NCBI RefSeq assembly: GCF_009915765.1
Contig: NZ_JAABLQ010000001.1
Span: forward strand, 1,116,001-1,180,000
Direction: 5' to 3'
Source: Pannonibacter sp. XCT-53
GTDB taxonomy: Bacteria > Pseudomonadota > Alphaproteobacteria > Rhizobiales > Stappiaceae
DNA: 64,000 nucleotides
The translations under genes were made by a program, and so were the position numbers. Positions within the stretch are counted from its first letter, which is position 1. Every line of letters starts with the position of its first letter. This document shows positions 1 to 8,487 of this stretch, in pieces. A model generated the notes under the pieces. That model did no database searches. It saw nothing but the letters and a program-made list of their open reading frames with translations, and had not been told where the DNA came from.

Positions 1-280
1 CATAGGCGGAGGAGCCGAGGAAGGCGAACTCGATCTGGTTGGCGGCCAGCGCCTGGATGACGCCGTCGTAGTTGCCGGCGGTGAAGATCTCCACGTCCAC
101 GCCGACCGTCTTCTTCAGGTACTCCTTGAAGGGGGTGTAGCGGGCGATGCGGTCGCTTTCGTTTTCGCCGGACAGGATGCCGAACTTGACGACCTTGTAA
201 TCCTTCTTCCAGTCCTCGGCATGGGCGGCGGTGGCGCCGAGGCCGAGGGCCAGCATGGTGGCGGCTGCAATGATACGCAT
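1..280 (-). CDS. phnD: Phosphonate ABC transporter substrate-binding protein, N-terminal part (cut by window edge)
   Basis: The first 93 residues of a periplasmic phosphonate-binding protein. The ATG lies at 280-278 and is followed by a typical signal peptide (MRIIAAATMLALG, with a likely cleavage after AHA). The mature start reads WKKDYKVVKFGILSGENE, then a segment with FTAGNYDGVIQALA and FAFLGSSAYA, which is characteristic of the PhnD family that delivers phosphonates to the PhnE permease. The rest of the gene, and presumably phnE, lie beyond the left edge. It sits 33 bp downstream of phnC on the same strand, so phnC-phnD are one transcript. Confidence 0.92.
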   Translation of the reverse strand, partial: MRIIAAATMLALGLGATAAHAEDWKKDYKVVKFGILSGENESDRIARYTPFKEYLKKTVGVDVEIFTAGNYDGVIQALAANQIEFAFLGSSAY

Positions 281-313
281 GTCAGTCTCCCTTGAAAGGT
301 GAGAGGGGTCGGA

Positions 314-1120
314 TCAGGCCGGCACCGCGAGCTTCAGGCTCGTCGATGTCACGGATTCGGAGAAGTCTTCCAGCTCGTCGCTGCCGTAGATGCCGCGCAT
401 CACCTCGCTGGTGAGCAGGCGCGGCGCGCCGTCGAACATCACCCGGCCGGCGCGCATGGCGATGATGCGGTCACAGTAGGTGCGGGCGGTGTCGAGGGTG
501 TGCAGGTTGACCAGGATGGTGATGCCGTCCTCGCGGTTGATGGTGCGCAGGGCGTCCATCACGCGGGTGGCGTTGCCCGGATCGAGGCTGGCGATCGGCT
601 CGTCGGCAAGCAGGATGCGTGGGTTCTGGACCAGGGCACGGGCAATGGCGACGCGCTGCTGCTGGCCGCCGGACAGGGTGCCGGCGCGTTGCAGCGCCTG
701 CGGGGCGAGATCGAGGCGGTCGAGTGCGCGGATGGCCAGTGTGCGTTCCTCGTCGGAGAACTGCATCGCCATGGAACTCAGGAAACCATGGGCCGAGAGG
801 CGGCCGACCAGCACGTTGGTCAGCACGTCGAGGCGCTCGACCAGATTGAACTGCTGGAAGATCATGGCGCAGTCCCGCCGCCAGTCGCGCAGGGCCTTGC
901 CCTTCAGCGTGCCGACATCGAGACCGCCGAAATGGATCGACCCTTCGGTCGGGTCGATCAGCCGGTTGATCAGGCGCAGCAGCGTGGACTTGCCGGCACC
1001 GGAGCGTCCGATCACCCCGACGAACTGGCCCGGGGCGATGGTGAGCGTGACGTTGTCGACGGCGCGGGTGGCGCCGAAGGAGCGGCCAAGGCCGGAGAGG
1101 GAAAGAAGGGTCTGTTCCAT
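314..1120 (-). CDS. phnC: Phosphonate ABC transporter ATP-binding protein
   Basis: A 268-residue ATPase that powers phosphonate import together with PhnD and PhnE. Walker A is GRSGAGKST near residue 40, the signature is [15 protein letters not shown], and Walker B is [13 protein letters not shown] followed by a Q/H-loop-type NLHTLD. Length and motif spacing fit the PhnC family. The ATG at 1120-1118 is the first start, about 65 bp downstream of a PHO-box-like repeat. phnC is the first gene of the transporter transcript and is separated from the catabolic phn genes by a methyltransferase gene on the other strand. Confidence 0.95.
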   Translation of the reverse strand: MEQTLLSLSGLGRSFGATRAVDNVTLTIAPGQFVGVIGRSGAGKSTLLRLINRLIDPTEGSIHFGGLDVGTLKGKALRDWRRDCAMIFQQFNLVERLDVLTNVLVGRLSAHGFLSSMAMQFSDEERTLAIRALDRLDLAPQALQRAGTLSGGQQQRVAIARALVQNPRILLADEPIASLDPGNATRVMDALRTINREDGITILVNLHTLDTARTYCDRIIAMRAGRVMFDGAPRLLTSEVMRGIYGSDELEDFSESVTSTSLKLAVPA

Positions 1121-1185
1121 GGCGGGAACAGTGCCTTGCCTCTGTTACAGCGCCGCGTCATCCGAATGAATTTTCGACGGGGCTT

Positions 1186-1205
1186 TTGTGACGCGGACGT
1201 GACGT
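1186..1205 (-). promoter_or_regulatory. PHO-box-like direct repeat upstream of phnC
   Basis: On the minus strand two GTCAC cores, each preceded by C (CGTCAC), start exactly 11 bp apart (plus-strand GTGAC at 1188-1192 and 1199-1203). PhoB boxes are tandem CTGTCAC-like heptamers with an 11-bp period. The site lies about 65 bp before the phnC start, a suitable distance for PhoB activation, and a second copy precedes phnF. Binding by PhoB is inferred. Confidence 0.55.
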
Positions 1206-1471
1206 CATCGGCGGCTCTCGGCGCGGGGCGCGCCGGTGCGTGCGCGCAAGGATGGCGGAAGAGCGCCGAAACCGCCGGTTGAGCAATCAGAATCAAGGGT
1301 TTAGAGCCTGTGGCCGGGTGCGGAAAACCGCCGATTGCCATCGAAAGTTCATCGGCGGGTCGCGGAACTGTCATGTGATTGGCGCAAGGTCATTCGAACC
1401 AATTTTCCGCGCTGGCCGCTGGGCAAGCGGCCAGACCTGGCCTGCATCCCTCCAGCCGTCAGGAAAAGGCT

Positions 1472-2281
1472 ATGATCGAGACCGCCGACCAATTCGAGGG
1501 ACTGGCCGAATTCTACGAGGCCAACCGTCCCGGCTATCCGTGTGACGTCTTTGCCCATCTGGCGCGGACCTGTCCGCCGCGCCAGGGGCTGCGCGTTGCC
1601 GTCGACGTGGGCGCAGGACCGGGCAATTCGACCGACAACCTGCTGACCGGCCTCGGCGAGGGCTGGAGCGTGATCGCCAGCGAACCGGGCGAGGACATGC
1701 GCCGGGTGCTAATGCGAAGGTTCCGCACCACGCCGCAGGTGCAGATCATCGCGGCGCCGGCCGAGCAGCTGGCGCTGCCATCGGGCTTTGCCTCGCTGGT
1801 GGTCGCCTGTTCGGCGGTGCACTGGTTCGACCGGCCGAAATTCTATGCCGAGGCGGCGCGGATCCTGGCGCCGGGGGGCGTGCTGGCGCTGGTGCGCAAC
1901 CGGCGGCGGCCGGCGCAGATCTTCGACGACTTCGAGGCCTATGTCAGCGAGCATTATCCGAGCCGGGTGGAGCTGGAAGCCCGCGAGCTGCGCAAGGAGC
2001 CGAGCCACACGGAACTCTCCGGCCTCGACGGGTTCCTGACGGCGCACAGCCGGCGCTGGCCCTGGTCGCGCGCCTTCACCGCGCGCGAGCTGATCGACTT
2101 CTACCTGACGCGGGCGACCGTCTGGGCGGTGGTGCGGCGTCTCGGGCTGTCGCGGGTGATGGCGGACTATCTGGAAATCTGCGCCCGGCACGGGCTCTCC
2201 GGCGAGGCGCGGATGGAGGTGCAGTTCGACACGCTGGTGCGCTGGACCCAGCGCCGGGCCCGGTCGGCCAAGGGCGGCTGA
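1472..2281 (+). CDS. Class I SAM-dependent methyltransferase
   Basis: A 269-residue protein with a Rossmann-type methyltransferase fold. Motif I is VDVGAGPGNSTDNL near residue 35, the acidic loop is ASEPGEDMRRVL, and the post-motif segment is VVACSAVHWFD, all typical of UbiE/trans-aconitate-methyltransferase-like enzymes. The ATG at 1472 follows the N-terminal pattern of the family (DQFEGLAEFYEANRPGYP); an upstream TTG at 1379 would add 31 low-information residues. The substrate cannot be read from the sequence. It runs opposite to the phn genes on both sides, and its relation to phosphonate use is unknown. Confidence 0.85.
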   Translation: MIETADQFEGLAEFYEANRPGYPCDVFAHLARTCPPRQGLRVAVDVGAGPGNSTDNLLTGLGEGWSVIASEPGEDMRRVLMRRFRTTPQVQIIAAPAEQLALPSGFASLVVACSAVHWFDRPKFYAEAARILAPGGVLALVRNRRRPAQIFDDFEAYVSEHYPSRVELEARELRKEPSHTELSGLDGFLTAHSRRWPWSRAFTARELIDFYLTRATVWAVVRRLGLSRVMADYLEICARHGLSGEARMEVQFDTLVRWTQRRARSAKGG

Positions 2282-2355
2282 GCGGGGGGGGGAGCTGGTC
2301 GGGTGCGGGGAGGGGCTACTCGCTGCCCTTACCGGGGGCTGTCGCATGTGCGGCT

Positions 2356-2570
2356 AGACGGTTTTCGAGGCCTCTCAGCTCCCCTCCCCCTCGTGGGGAG
2401 GGGTAAGGGGTGGGGGGCACGGGCAGACGTTGGGTCGCAAAGCGTCCGAAGTAAGCCCAATCAGCAACGTATTTACCCTGGATTTAAGTCCGCTCCCCCC
2501 ACCCCCAAACCCCTCCCCACGAGGGGGAGGGGAGCCGAGAGGCTCCGGCAGGGTGAAACCGTCTGGCCTA
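2356..2570. repeat. Large inverted repeat with nested palindromes (REP/BIME-like)
   Basis: Two inverted arms (about 2356-2418 and 2495-2570) are separated by about 76 bp. Both carry an AGACGGTTT segment, then CTC(A/G)GCTCCC, then the core CCCCTCCCC-CTCGT-GGGGAGGGG. Each core is itself a 9-bp-stem hairpin (2382-2404 and its partner near 2511-2533), so the locus is a head-to-head pair of palindromic units. It occupies the noncoding gap between the convergent methyltransferase and phnM ends. No protein-coding content is seen. It may act as a bidirectional transcription or mRNA-end structure. Confidence 0.8.
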
Positions 2571-2638
2571 ACCAGCGATTGCCCAGCCCAAAAGGGTGCT
2601 GGGTGACTATTGGCGTTGGCAGATCAAGCCGCAGCTGG

Positions 2639-3811
2639 TCAGGCGGCGCGCAGGGCGCTGCCGAGGGAGCCGTCGGAGTAGATGAAGCGGCCCTGGCGCA
2701 GGGTGGCACGGACGTGGCCGATGCCTGTTTCATCTGCAATGACAAGATCGGCGAGGCGGCCGGTCTCGAGGCTGCCACGGTCGGTGAGACCCAGGGAATC
2801 TGCCGGGTTGCGGGTGGCGAGGCGCACCGCGCCGGGCAGGCCGGCGGGATCGGTCTTCGCCAGCTCCAGGAGCGCTGGCAGCATGGCGGAGGGATGGTAG
2901 TCCGAGGCCAGCATGTCGAGCACACCGGCCGCATGGGCCTCCCGGGCCGACAGGTTGCCGGAGTAGGACTGGCCGCGCAGGGCGTTGGGCGCGCCCATGG
3001 CGGTGGCAAGCCCGAGGCGGCGGGCCTCCCGGGCGGCCTCGATCGTCACCGGAAACTCGCTGATGACGACGCCGAGGCCCTGCATCAGCGCGACCTTGGC
3101 AAGGGTGTCGTCGTCATGGCTGGCAAGCGCCACGCCATGGCTGCGGCACAGGTCGGAAATGGCCGAAAGGGTGGCGGCCAGCACGTCGGCCGGCTGGGTG
3201 CGTTCCTCGATGCGGCGGGCAATGGCCTCGGCGGCCTCCTCGCGGCTCATGCCCTTCTCGCGGGCCATCTTCTGCACGTGGCGCTCGATGTCGCGGTACT
3301 GGCCCTGACCGGGGGTGTGGTCGGTCAGGGAGATGAGGTCGACGGTGCCTTCCGCAATCAGCTCGCCGATGACGTCCAGCGCCTTGGGGAAGGTGATCTC
3401 GAAGCGGGCGTGGACACGGTGGTCGACGTTGAGGCTGCCGCGCATGGCCTTGAGCTTGCGGATCACCGCGCTGGTGTGCTCGTAGCTGCGCAGGTGGCCA
3501 TAGGTCGACATGGGGCTGAAGGACACGGCGGCATAGGCCGTCGTGAAACCGGCGCCGGCCAGGCGCCGGTCGAGGTCGCGCAGGCCCAGTTCCAGCGGCA
3601 TCGGCACGTTGGGACGCGGCTCGACCTCGCGCTCGACCATGTCGCCGTGCATGTCGACGAAGCCCGGCAGGAGCAGGAGGCCGTTGCCCTGAAGGCTGGC
3701 GCCGGCGACGGGGCCCTCGTGCAGCTCGGCGATGTGCCCGTCCTCGATGCGCAGCGAACCGTGCTCGATCACCTCGGTCGGGGTGACGATGCGAAAATCA
3801 GACAGCCACAT
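2639..3811 (-). CDS. phnM: Alpha-D-ribose 1-methylphosphonate 5-triphosphate diphosphatase
   Basis: A 390-residue amidohydrolase-superfamily enzyme that removes diphosphate from ribose 1-phosphonate 5-triphosphate in the C-P lyase pathway. Metal-binding signatures are FVDMHGDMVE, LASHDDDT and LASDYHPSAML, and the EPRPNVP stretch is typical of PhnM. The ATG at 3811 is preferred over an upstream TTG at 3817. It overlaps the end of phnL by 14 bp, indicating translational coupling. It is the last gene of the phnF-M transcript. phnN and phnP, often next, are not in this window. Confidence 0.95.
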   Translation of the reverse strand: MWLSDFRIVTPTEVIEHGSLRIEDGHIAELHEGPVAGASLQGNGLLLLPGFVDMHGDMVEREVEPRPNVPMPLELGLRDLDRRLAGAGFTTAYAAVSFSPMSTYGHLRSYEHTSAVIRKLKAMRGSLNVDHRVHARFEITFPKALDVIGELIAEGTVDLISLTDHTPGQGQYRDIERHVQKMAREKGMSREEAAEAIARRIEERTQPADVLAATLSAISDLCRSHGVALASHDDDTLAKVALMQGLGVVISEFPVTIEAAREARRLGLATAMGAPNALRGQSYSGNLSAREAHAAGVLDMLASDYHPSAMLPALLELAKTDPAGLPGAVRLATRNPADSLGLTDRGSLETGRLADLVIADETGIGHVRATLRQGRFIYSDGSLGSALRAA

Positions 3812-4559
3812 GCTCAAGGTCTCCAGGTGCGGCTTCGGGGGCGGCTTGGGGGGCGGCGCCAGCTTCCTCCGGCAGGCGCTGGGTGGTCAGGAGGATTTCC
3901 CGGTCAATGAGGTCGGCCACGTCGCCGGGATGGTGGAAGACGCCGATCATGGCGACCCCGGCGGACTTGAGATCGGCAAGGCGGCGGACGAGCGCGGCAC
4001 GGGCGCCGGCGTCGAGCGAGGCGGTCGGCTCGTCGAGCAGCAGGAGCTTCTGCGGCAGGATCAGCGCGCGGGCGAGGTTCACCTTCTGCTGCTCGCCGCC
4101 GGAGAAGGTGGTGGGATAGGCGCGCCAGAGGTCGCGCTTGACGCCGAACTCGCCGAGCCAGCGGCGGGCTTCGTCCAGTGCTTCGGCCTGAGCCACGCCG
4201 GCGCGGCGCAGCGGTTCGGCCACGATCTCGTCGGCCGCCACGCGCGGACGGGCAACGAGGAACTGGGTGACGAAGCCGATGTCGCGGCGGCGCAGCAAGG
4301 TGATGTCCACGTCGGCAGCGGTGGCAAGGTCAATGCGGCCCTCTGCGGCCTGGTACCAGACGTGACCGGCCTGGGGCAGGTAGCTGCGGTAGAGGGTGCG
4401 CAGGAGGGTGGACTTGCCGACGCCGTTCTCGCCGCGCAGCAGCAGGAATTCGCCGGCGTGAAGACGGAAGGAAATGCCGCTGAAGGCGTGCAGGTCCTGG
4501 TCGAGGTGATACATGTGGAAGCGCTTCGACAGGCCTTCCACGTCGAGAACCGGGGTCAT
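3798..4559 (-). CDS. phnL: C-P lyase complex ATP-binding protein PhnL
   Basis: A 253-residue ABC-type ATPase needed for phosphonate catabolism rather than transport. Walker A is GENGVGKST, the signature SGGEQQKVNLARAL, and Walker B LLLLDEPTASLD. The ATG at 4559 follows an AAGGA sequence ten bases upstream. An in-frame TTG at 4583 would overlap phnK but would add eight unusual residues. The C-terminal tail is Ala/Pro-rich (QAAPEAAPG) and overlaps the phnM start. In the studied E. coli system PhnL acts with PhnGHIJ in the ribose-phosphonate step. Confidence 0.93.
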   Translation of the reverse strand: MTPVLDVEGLSKRFHMYHLDQDLHAFSGISFRLHAGEFLLLRGENGVGKSTLLRTLYRSYLPQAGHVWYQAAEGRIDLATAADVDITLLRRRDIGFVTQFLVARPRVAADEIVAEPLRRAGVAQAEALDEARRWLGEFGVKRDLWRAYPTTFSGGEQQKVNLARALILPQKLLLLDEPTASLDAGARAALVRRLADLKSAGVAMIGVFHHPGDVADLIDREILLTTQRLPEEAGAAPQAAPEAAPGDLEHVAV

Positions 4560-4579
4560 GCGAGCGTGATCCTTAGCTG

Positions 4580-5407
4580 TCAAAGTTTCGCGTGGACGAG
4601 CTGCTGGGTGTATTCGTGCTGCGGGTCCTGGAAGACCTGGTCGACCAGCCCCTGCTCGACCACCCGGCCGCGGCGCATGACCATGACCCGGTCGGCCATG
4701 GTGTGGATGACGCCGAGATCGTGCGAGACGATGACCATGGTGATGGAACGGTCGCGCTGCAGCCGCTTCAGCGTGTCGAGGACGAGGGCCTGGACGGAGA
4801 CGTCGAGCCCGGTGGTCGGCTCGTCGAGCAGCAGGAGCGCCGGTTCCAGCGCGATGGCCTTGGCGAGCTGCACGCGCTGCTGCATGCCGCCCGACAGCTC
4901 GATCGGCCGGGCATCCATGCGCTCCAGCGGGAACTCGGACGCGTCCAGCGCCTCGCGGGCCTTGTCGCGCAGCACCTTGAAGCTGCGCTCGCCGGCGATG
5001 AGCAGGCGTTCGGCCACGTTGCCGGAGGAGGAATGGCGCATCAGCAGGCCGAGATGCGGGTTCTGGTAGACGATGCCGATGTTGCGGGCGCAGAGCATGC
5101 GCCGCTCGAAACGGTCGAGGCCGAACAGGTTGCCGCCGAGGCCCGGCAGGTCCAGCTCGTAGGTGCCGGTGTCGGGCGTGTCCTCAAGGTTCATCATGCG
5201 CAGGAGCGTCGACTTGCCGGAGCCGCTCTCGCCGACGATGCCGAGCACCTCGCCCGGATAGACGGTGGCATCCACGTCCTCGAGCGCGGTGACCTTGCCG
5301 AAGCGGCGGGTGATGCCGCGCATGGTGAGGATCGGCGGCGTCGTCATCAGCTGCGGCAGCTGGCGAAGAGTGGCCTCGCCGCGCGGCGCGGGGCTTTGGG
5401 CGGTCAT
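4580..5407 (-). CDS. phnK: C-P lyase complex ATP-binding protein PhnK
   Basis: A 275-residue ABC-type ATPase that docks on the PhnGHIJ core complex in E. coli. Walker A is GESGSGKST, the signature LSGGMQQRVQLAKAI, and Walker B LLLLDEPTTGLDVSVQA. The ATG overlaps the phnJ stop in an ATGA arrangement at 5404-5407. About 20 N-terminal residues precede the usual family start, so a second ATG at 5347 is possible. The C terminus, DPQHEYTQQLVHAKL, matches the dipeptide-transporter-like ending of the family. Confidence 0.94.
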   Translation of the reverse strand: MTAQSPAPRGEATLRQLPQLMTTPPILTMRGITRRFGKVTALEDVDATVYPGEVLGIVGESGSGKSTLLRMMNLEDTPDTGTYELDLPGLGGNLFGLDRFERRMLCARNIGIVYQNPHLGLLMRHSSSGNVAERLLIAGERSFKVLRDKAREALDASEFPLERMDARPIELSGGMQQRVQLAKAIALEPALLLLDEPTTGLDVSVQALVLDTLKRLQRDRSITMVIVSHDLGVIHTMADRVMVMRRGRVVEQGLVDQVFQDPQHEYTQQLVHAKL

Positions 5408-6321
5408 GGCTGGAGCTCTCCGTTCTTGTACCAGGTGTCGATGGGGGCCAGGGCCTCGCCCTCGCTGCGGCGGATGGCCTTGATGCCGAAGTGGCTGTCG
5501 GAGACCTCGAAGCTGGACGAGCCGTCGTCCTGCGGGATCTCGTTCATGAAATAGCCGGTGAGGCCGGAGCGGTGGCAGGTGAGGTCGTGGTGGTCCTCGA
5601 CCTTGTAGGGCACGTCGGAGAAGACCAGCGGCTCGACCCGGGTGTAGGGCGGCACGGCATAGAGGCGCTTCTCGCGGCCGGCCGAGAGGAAGGTGAGGTG
5701 CCTTGCCATATGCAGCTTCGGCACGTCCCAGCGCGGGATCGGCGAGGGCGTCATGACATGGCGGCCGTTGACGAGGCTCGGATAGGCCGCGCCCTGCATG
5801 ATGCGGCCGGAGCGGACCATCTGCTCGTAGAGCGTCAGCCAGAGCCGGCCGTAGTCGGCATCGGCGTGCATCTGGCGGGCGACCGACATGTTGGGCTCGA
5901 CAGGACGCAAGGGTTCCGGGTTGGGCACCTGCAGCACGAGGATCTGGTCCTCGCGCAGGACTTCTTCCGGCACCCGGTGGCGCGACTGCAGGATCGTCGC
6001 CTCGCCCGTGTCCCAGGTCTCGCCGGCGCCGGAGACGCGGGAGAGGAACTTGCGGATCGAGGCGGCGTTGACGCTGTCATCGGCGCCCTGGTCGATGACC
6101 TTGACCACGGAGGTGGGCTTCAGCAGCGTCAGGGTCACCTGCAGGCCGCCGGTGCCCCAGCCGCGGGCAATCGGCACCTCGCGGCTGGCGTAGGGCATCT
6201 GGCAGCCGGGCACGGCGACCGCCTTCAGCATCTTGCGGCGCAGCTCGCGCTTGGCCGAGGCATCGAGGAACCCGTAGGAGAAGGCCTCCCAGGGCTTTGT
6301 CAGGCTGGCAAGGCTGGTCAT
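5404..6321 (-). CDS. phnJ: C-P lyase catalytic subunit PhnJ, variant with most cluster cysteines missing
   Basis: A 305-residue homologue of the radical-SAM enzyme that breaks the C-P bond. Core blocks are clear (GWGTGG, KVIDQGADD, QSRHR, PSPIPRWD, REKRLYAVPPYTRVE). In E. coli PhnJ the 4Fe-4S cluster is held by four cysteines spaced C-x2-C-x21-C-x5-C. Here the matching region reads DLTCHRSG, then FEVSDSHFG where the family has FVCSDTDYC. Only one cysteine remains there, and the only other one in the protein is C40 (PGCQMPY). The frame is intact on both sides, so this is substitution rather than a frameshift. Start and stop overlap phnI and phnK by 4 bp each (ATGA). Confidence 0.9.
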   Translation of the reverse strand: MTSLASLTKPWEAFSYGFLDASAKRELRRKMLKAVAVPGCQMPYASREVPIARGWGTGGLQVTLTLLKPTSVVKVIDQGADDSVNAASIRKFLSRVSGAGETWDTGEATILQSRHRVPEEVLREDQILVLQVPNPEPLRPVEPNMSVARQMHADADYGRLWLTLYEQMVRSGRIMQGAAYPSLVNGRHVMTPSPIPRWDVPKLHMARHLTFLSAGREKRLYAVPPYTRVEPLVFSDVPYKVEDHHDLTCHRSGLTGYFMNEIPQDDGSSSFEVSDSHFGIKAIRRSEGEALAPIDTWYKNGELQP

Positions 6322-7424
6322 GCGGGAACCTCTTCGGTCACGGCCGGCTGGCGGGCAGGGGCGGACGCTGCGGACCCCGCGTCCGGGGCTGCGGCCTTCG
6401 CCCTGGCGTCGCGCAGGGCATCCAGCGCCGACTGGAAGGTGACATAGTGGGGGAGCTTGAAGTGGATGCAGAAGCCCGAGGCCTCGACCGGCTCGGTGTG
6501 GTAGAGGAAGAACTCCTCGTTGACCGGCGAGTTCTGCGGCGCATCCGGCGCGTTGAGATCGAGCGTGGCGCCGGCGATGACCTTGATCTCGTTCCAGCCG
6601 AAGGTGGCGCAGAAACCGAGATCGAGCTGGCCGGAGCGGCCCTTGGAGGTCACTTCCGCCTGCGAGACCTTGACCCGGCCGGCGCTGAACATCGTGCCGC
6701 GCGGATGGCGGACGACCACTTCGGCCTCTGCCAGGCGCAGCTCGTTGACGGTCGGATGGGCGTTGCCATAGCCGCGCATGGCGGAATAGCCGAGCGCCAG
6801 CACGCCGCCGGTGTCGGCGCGGGCCAGGCTCTGCAGCGTGTGGGCGCGCTTGGCCGGGAACAGCAGCGGCTCGCGCGTCAGGTCGGGAATGTCGTCGAGG
6901 GCGACATCCTCGCGCGCCGGATCGGCGACGAGGCCTTGCGCCTTCTGCCAGGCGGCCAGCGAGGGCTGCTCAGCCGGGGCGGGCGTGCTGGCCGGTTCGA
7001 CCGGCGCGGGCACGAAGGGACGGCCCTCGAGCACGCCGGTGGCGAGCAACCGGTGCGAATAGTCGAGCGTGGGTCCCAGGATCTGGCCGCCGGGGATGTC
7101 CTTGAAGGCGGCGGAGATGCGGCGGTGGGTGAAGAGCTTGTCCTGCGTCACCGGCTCCGCGATGGTGAGGCGCGGCTGGGTGGTGCGCCAGGCGCGCAGC
7201 AGCAGCACCGCCTCGTAGAGGTCGCCGCCGGACTGGGCAAGCGCCAGCGCCGCCAGATCGGCCTCGTAGAGCGAGGCCTCGCCCATCACCCGGTCGATCA
7301 GCCAGGGCAGGGCGCGGCGGATTTCCGCAACGCGCCCGGCATCGATGGTGCCCATGTCGGCGCGGTAGAGGCGCTCGGACTGGTCAATGGCTTTTTCCCC
7401 GCCACGGGTTGCGACATAGGCCAT
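6318..7424 (-). CDS. phnI: C-P lyase core complex subunit PhnI
   Basis: A 368-residue PhnI: with PhnG, PhnH and PhnL it couples phosphonate to ATP-ribose, displacing adenine, to give ribose 1-phosphonate 5-triphosphate. The N terminus MAYVATRGGEKAI, the block ATFGWNEIKVIAG and the DFCIHFKLPHY-like ending (GFCIHFKLPHYVTFQ) are family hallmarks. The ATG overlaps the phnH stop by one base (TGATG), and the stop overlaps phnJ in ATGA. The C terminus carries an Ala-rich tail of about 30 residues beyond the conserved core. Confidence 0.95.
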   Translation of the reverse strand: MAYVATRGGEKAIDQSERLYRADMGTIDAGRVAEIRRALPWLIDRVMGEASLYEADLAALALAQSGGDLYEAVLLLRAWRTTQPRLTIAEPVTQDKLFTHRRISAAFKDIPGGQILGPTLDYSHRLLATGVLEGRPFVPAPVEPASTPAPAEQPSLAAWQKAQGLVADPAREDVALDDIPDLTREPLLFPAKRAHTLQSLARADTGGVLALGYSAMRGYGNAHPTVNELRLAEAEVVVRHPRGTMFSAGRVKVSQAEVTSKGRSGQLDLGFCATFGWNEIKVIAGATLDLNAPDAPQNSPVNEEFFLYHTEPVEASGFCIHFKLPHYVTFQSALDALRDARAKAAAPDAGSAASAPARQPAVTEEVPA

Positions 7425-8008
7425 CAGAGCACCTCGATCCGGGTCGAGCGGGGCAGGCCGATGACATCGCTGCCATCGACGATGAAGAGGTCAAAGCCGA
7501 GCGGATAGCGGCAAAGCCGGTCGCGCAGGGCGAAGAAGCCCGCCGGCAGGCCGGCGACGGCGATCTCGCGGGTGGTCTCGATGCCCGGACCCGACAGGCT
7601 GAGGCGCTGGCCGTCGCCCTCGGCACGGCCAAGCCGGGCCTCGACGACGACGGTGGCCCCGTCGTCGGGATAGAGCGCGGAGCCGACCTTCAGGGCGCCG
7701 AGGCGGGCGATGTCGGCACCCGGCTCCAGCGACAGGAAGACGTGGTCGGCGTCCGCCAGCGGCGTCAGGGTCGCGCCGGTCCAGGCGGCCAGGTCGCCGA
7801 TGACCGCATCATCCGCATGGACGCGGCATTCGCGGTCGACGAGGGCGAGCAGGATGGTGCGCGGACCGGGTTCGGGCAGATGGCGGATCTCGCCGGGACG
7901 GCTCAGCGCCCAGAGGATCGCCTCGAAGGCGGTGTTGTCGCGGATCTCCTCCGCGCCGCGCAAGGGCGCGGTGATGAGGGCGTGGGAACTGGGGGGCAGG
8001 GCACCCAT
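7424..8008 (-). CDS. phnH: C-P lyase core complex subunit PhnH
   Basis: A 194-residue PhnH, part of the PhnGHI nucleosidase-type complex. Recognised by the N-terminal block TAFEAILWALSRPGEIRHLP, the mid block ALVDRECRVH, and the ending GFFALRDRLCRYPLGFDLFIVDG. The ATG at 8008 was chosen because the conserved region begins about 20 residues after it; the longer open frame upstream overlaps phnG and has no family similarity. It is 26 bp from the phnG stop and overlaps phnI by one base. Confidence 0.94.
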   Translation of the reverse strand: MGALPPSSHALITAPLRGAEEIRDNTAFEAILWALSRPGEIRHLPEPGPRTILLALVDRECRVHADDAVIGDLAAWTGATLTPLADADHVFLSLEPGADIARLGALKVGSALYPDDGATVVVEARLGRAEGDGQRLSLSGPGIETTREIAVAGLPAGFFALRDRLCRYPLGFDLFIVDGSDVIGLPRSTRIEVL

Positions 8009-8034
8009 GAGCGGGTCTCCGTGAGGAAGAGGGA

Positions 8035-8487
8035 TCAGAAGGTTTCCATGTCGACGCGGGTGGCCTCGACGGCGCGCAGGCGCGCCCGGTCGCGGTCGGC
8101 ATTGGCCGCCTCCAGGCCGGTCACGAAGGCGTCGAGGACCGTGGGCGTCAGGCCGGCCGCCGCTGCGGCATCGATCAGTGCCATGGCCATGGCCCATTCC
8201 AGATCGCGGCCCGTGACCATGCCGTAGCCGGTGGCGTCGTGGTCGGTGAGGCGGACCTCGGCTTCGGCGACGAGCACCTCGCCGAGGTGGAAATCGGTGC
8301 CTTTCACCGTGTCGCGGAACGGCAGCATGACCAGGCCGGTGCGGCTGCGCAGGACCTCGACGGCTCCCAGCTGCGGCAGCAGGCCTTCGGCAAAACGCTT
8401 CACGCTGTCCGCATCGCCATGGGAGAGCGCGGTGAGAAAGGCGCTGTGGCCGCTGGTGGCCTCATGGGTGGGGGTGGTCTCAGTCAT
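8035..8487 (-). CDS. phnG: C-P lyase core complex subunit PhnG
   Basis: A 150-residue PhnG, the small subunit that pairs with PhnI in the core complex. Diagnostic segments are TGLVMLPFRDTVKGTDFHLGEVLVAEAEV split over residues 50-79, GYGMVTGRDLEWAMAMALID, and a C-terminal helix rich in Ala and Arg. The ATG at 8487 lies inside the end of phnF (8-bp overlap), consistent with coupled translation of regulator and enzyme genes. Confidence 0.94.
   Translation of the reverse strand: MTETTPTHEATSGHSAFLTALSHGDADSVKRFAEGLLPQLGAVEVLRSRTGLVMLPFRDTVKGTDFHLGEVLVAEAEVRLTDHDATGYGMVTGRDLEWAMAMALIDAAAAAGLTPTVLDAFVTGLEAANADRDRARLRAVEATRVDMETF

Noticed and set aside
2303..3910. Long open frame of 535 codons on the plus strand opposite phnM
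   Set aside because: Composition and lack of any domain show it is the antisense shadow of phnM, common in GC-rich DNA; it also runs through the inverted repeat.
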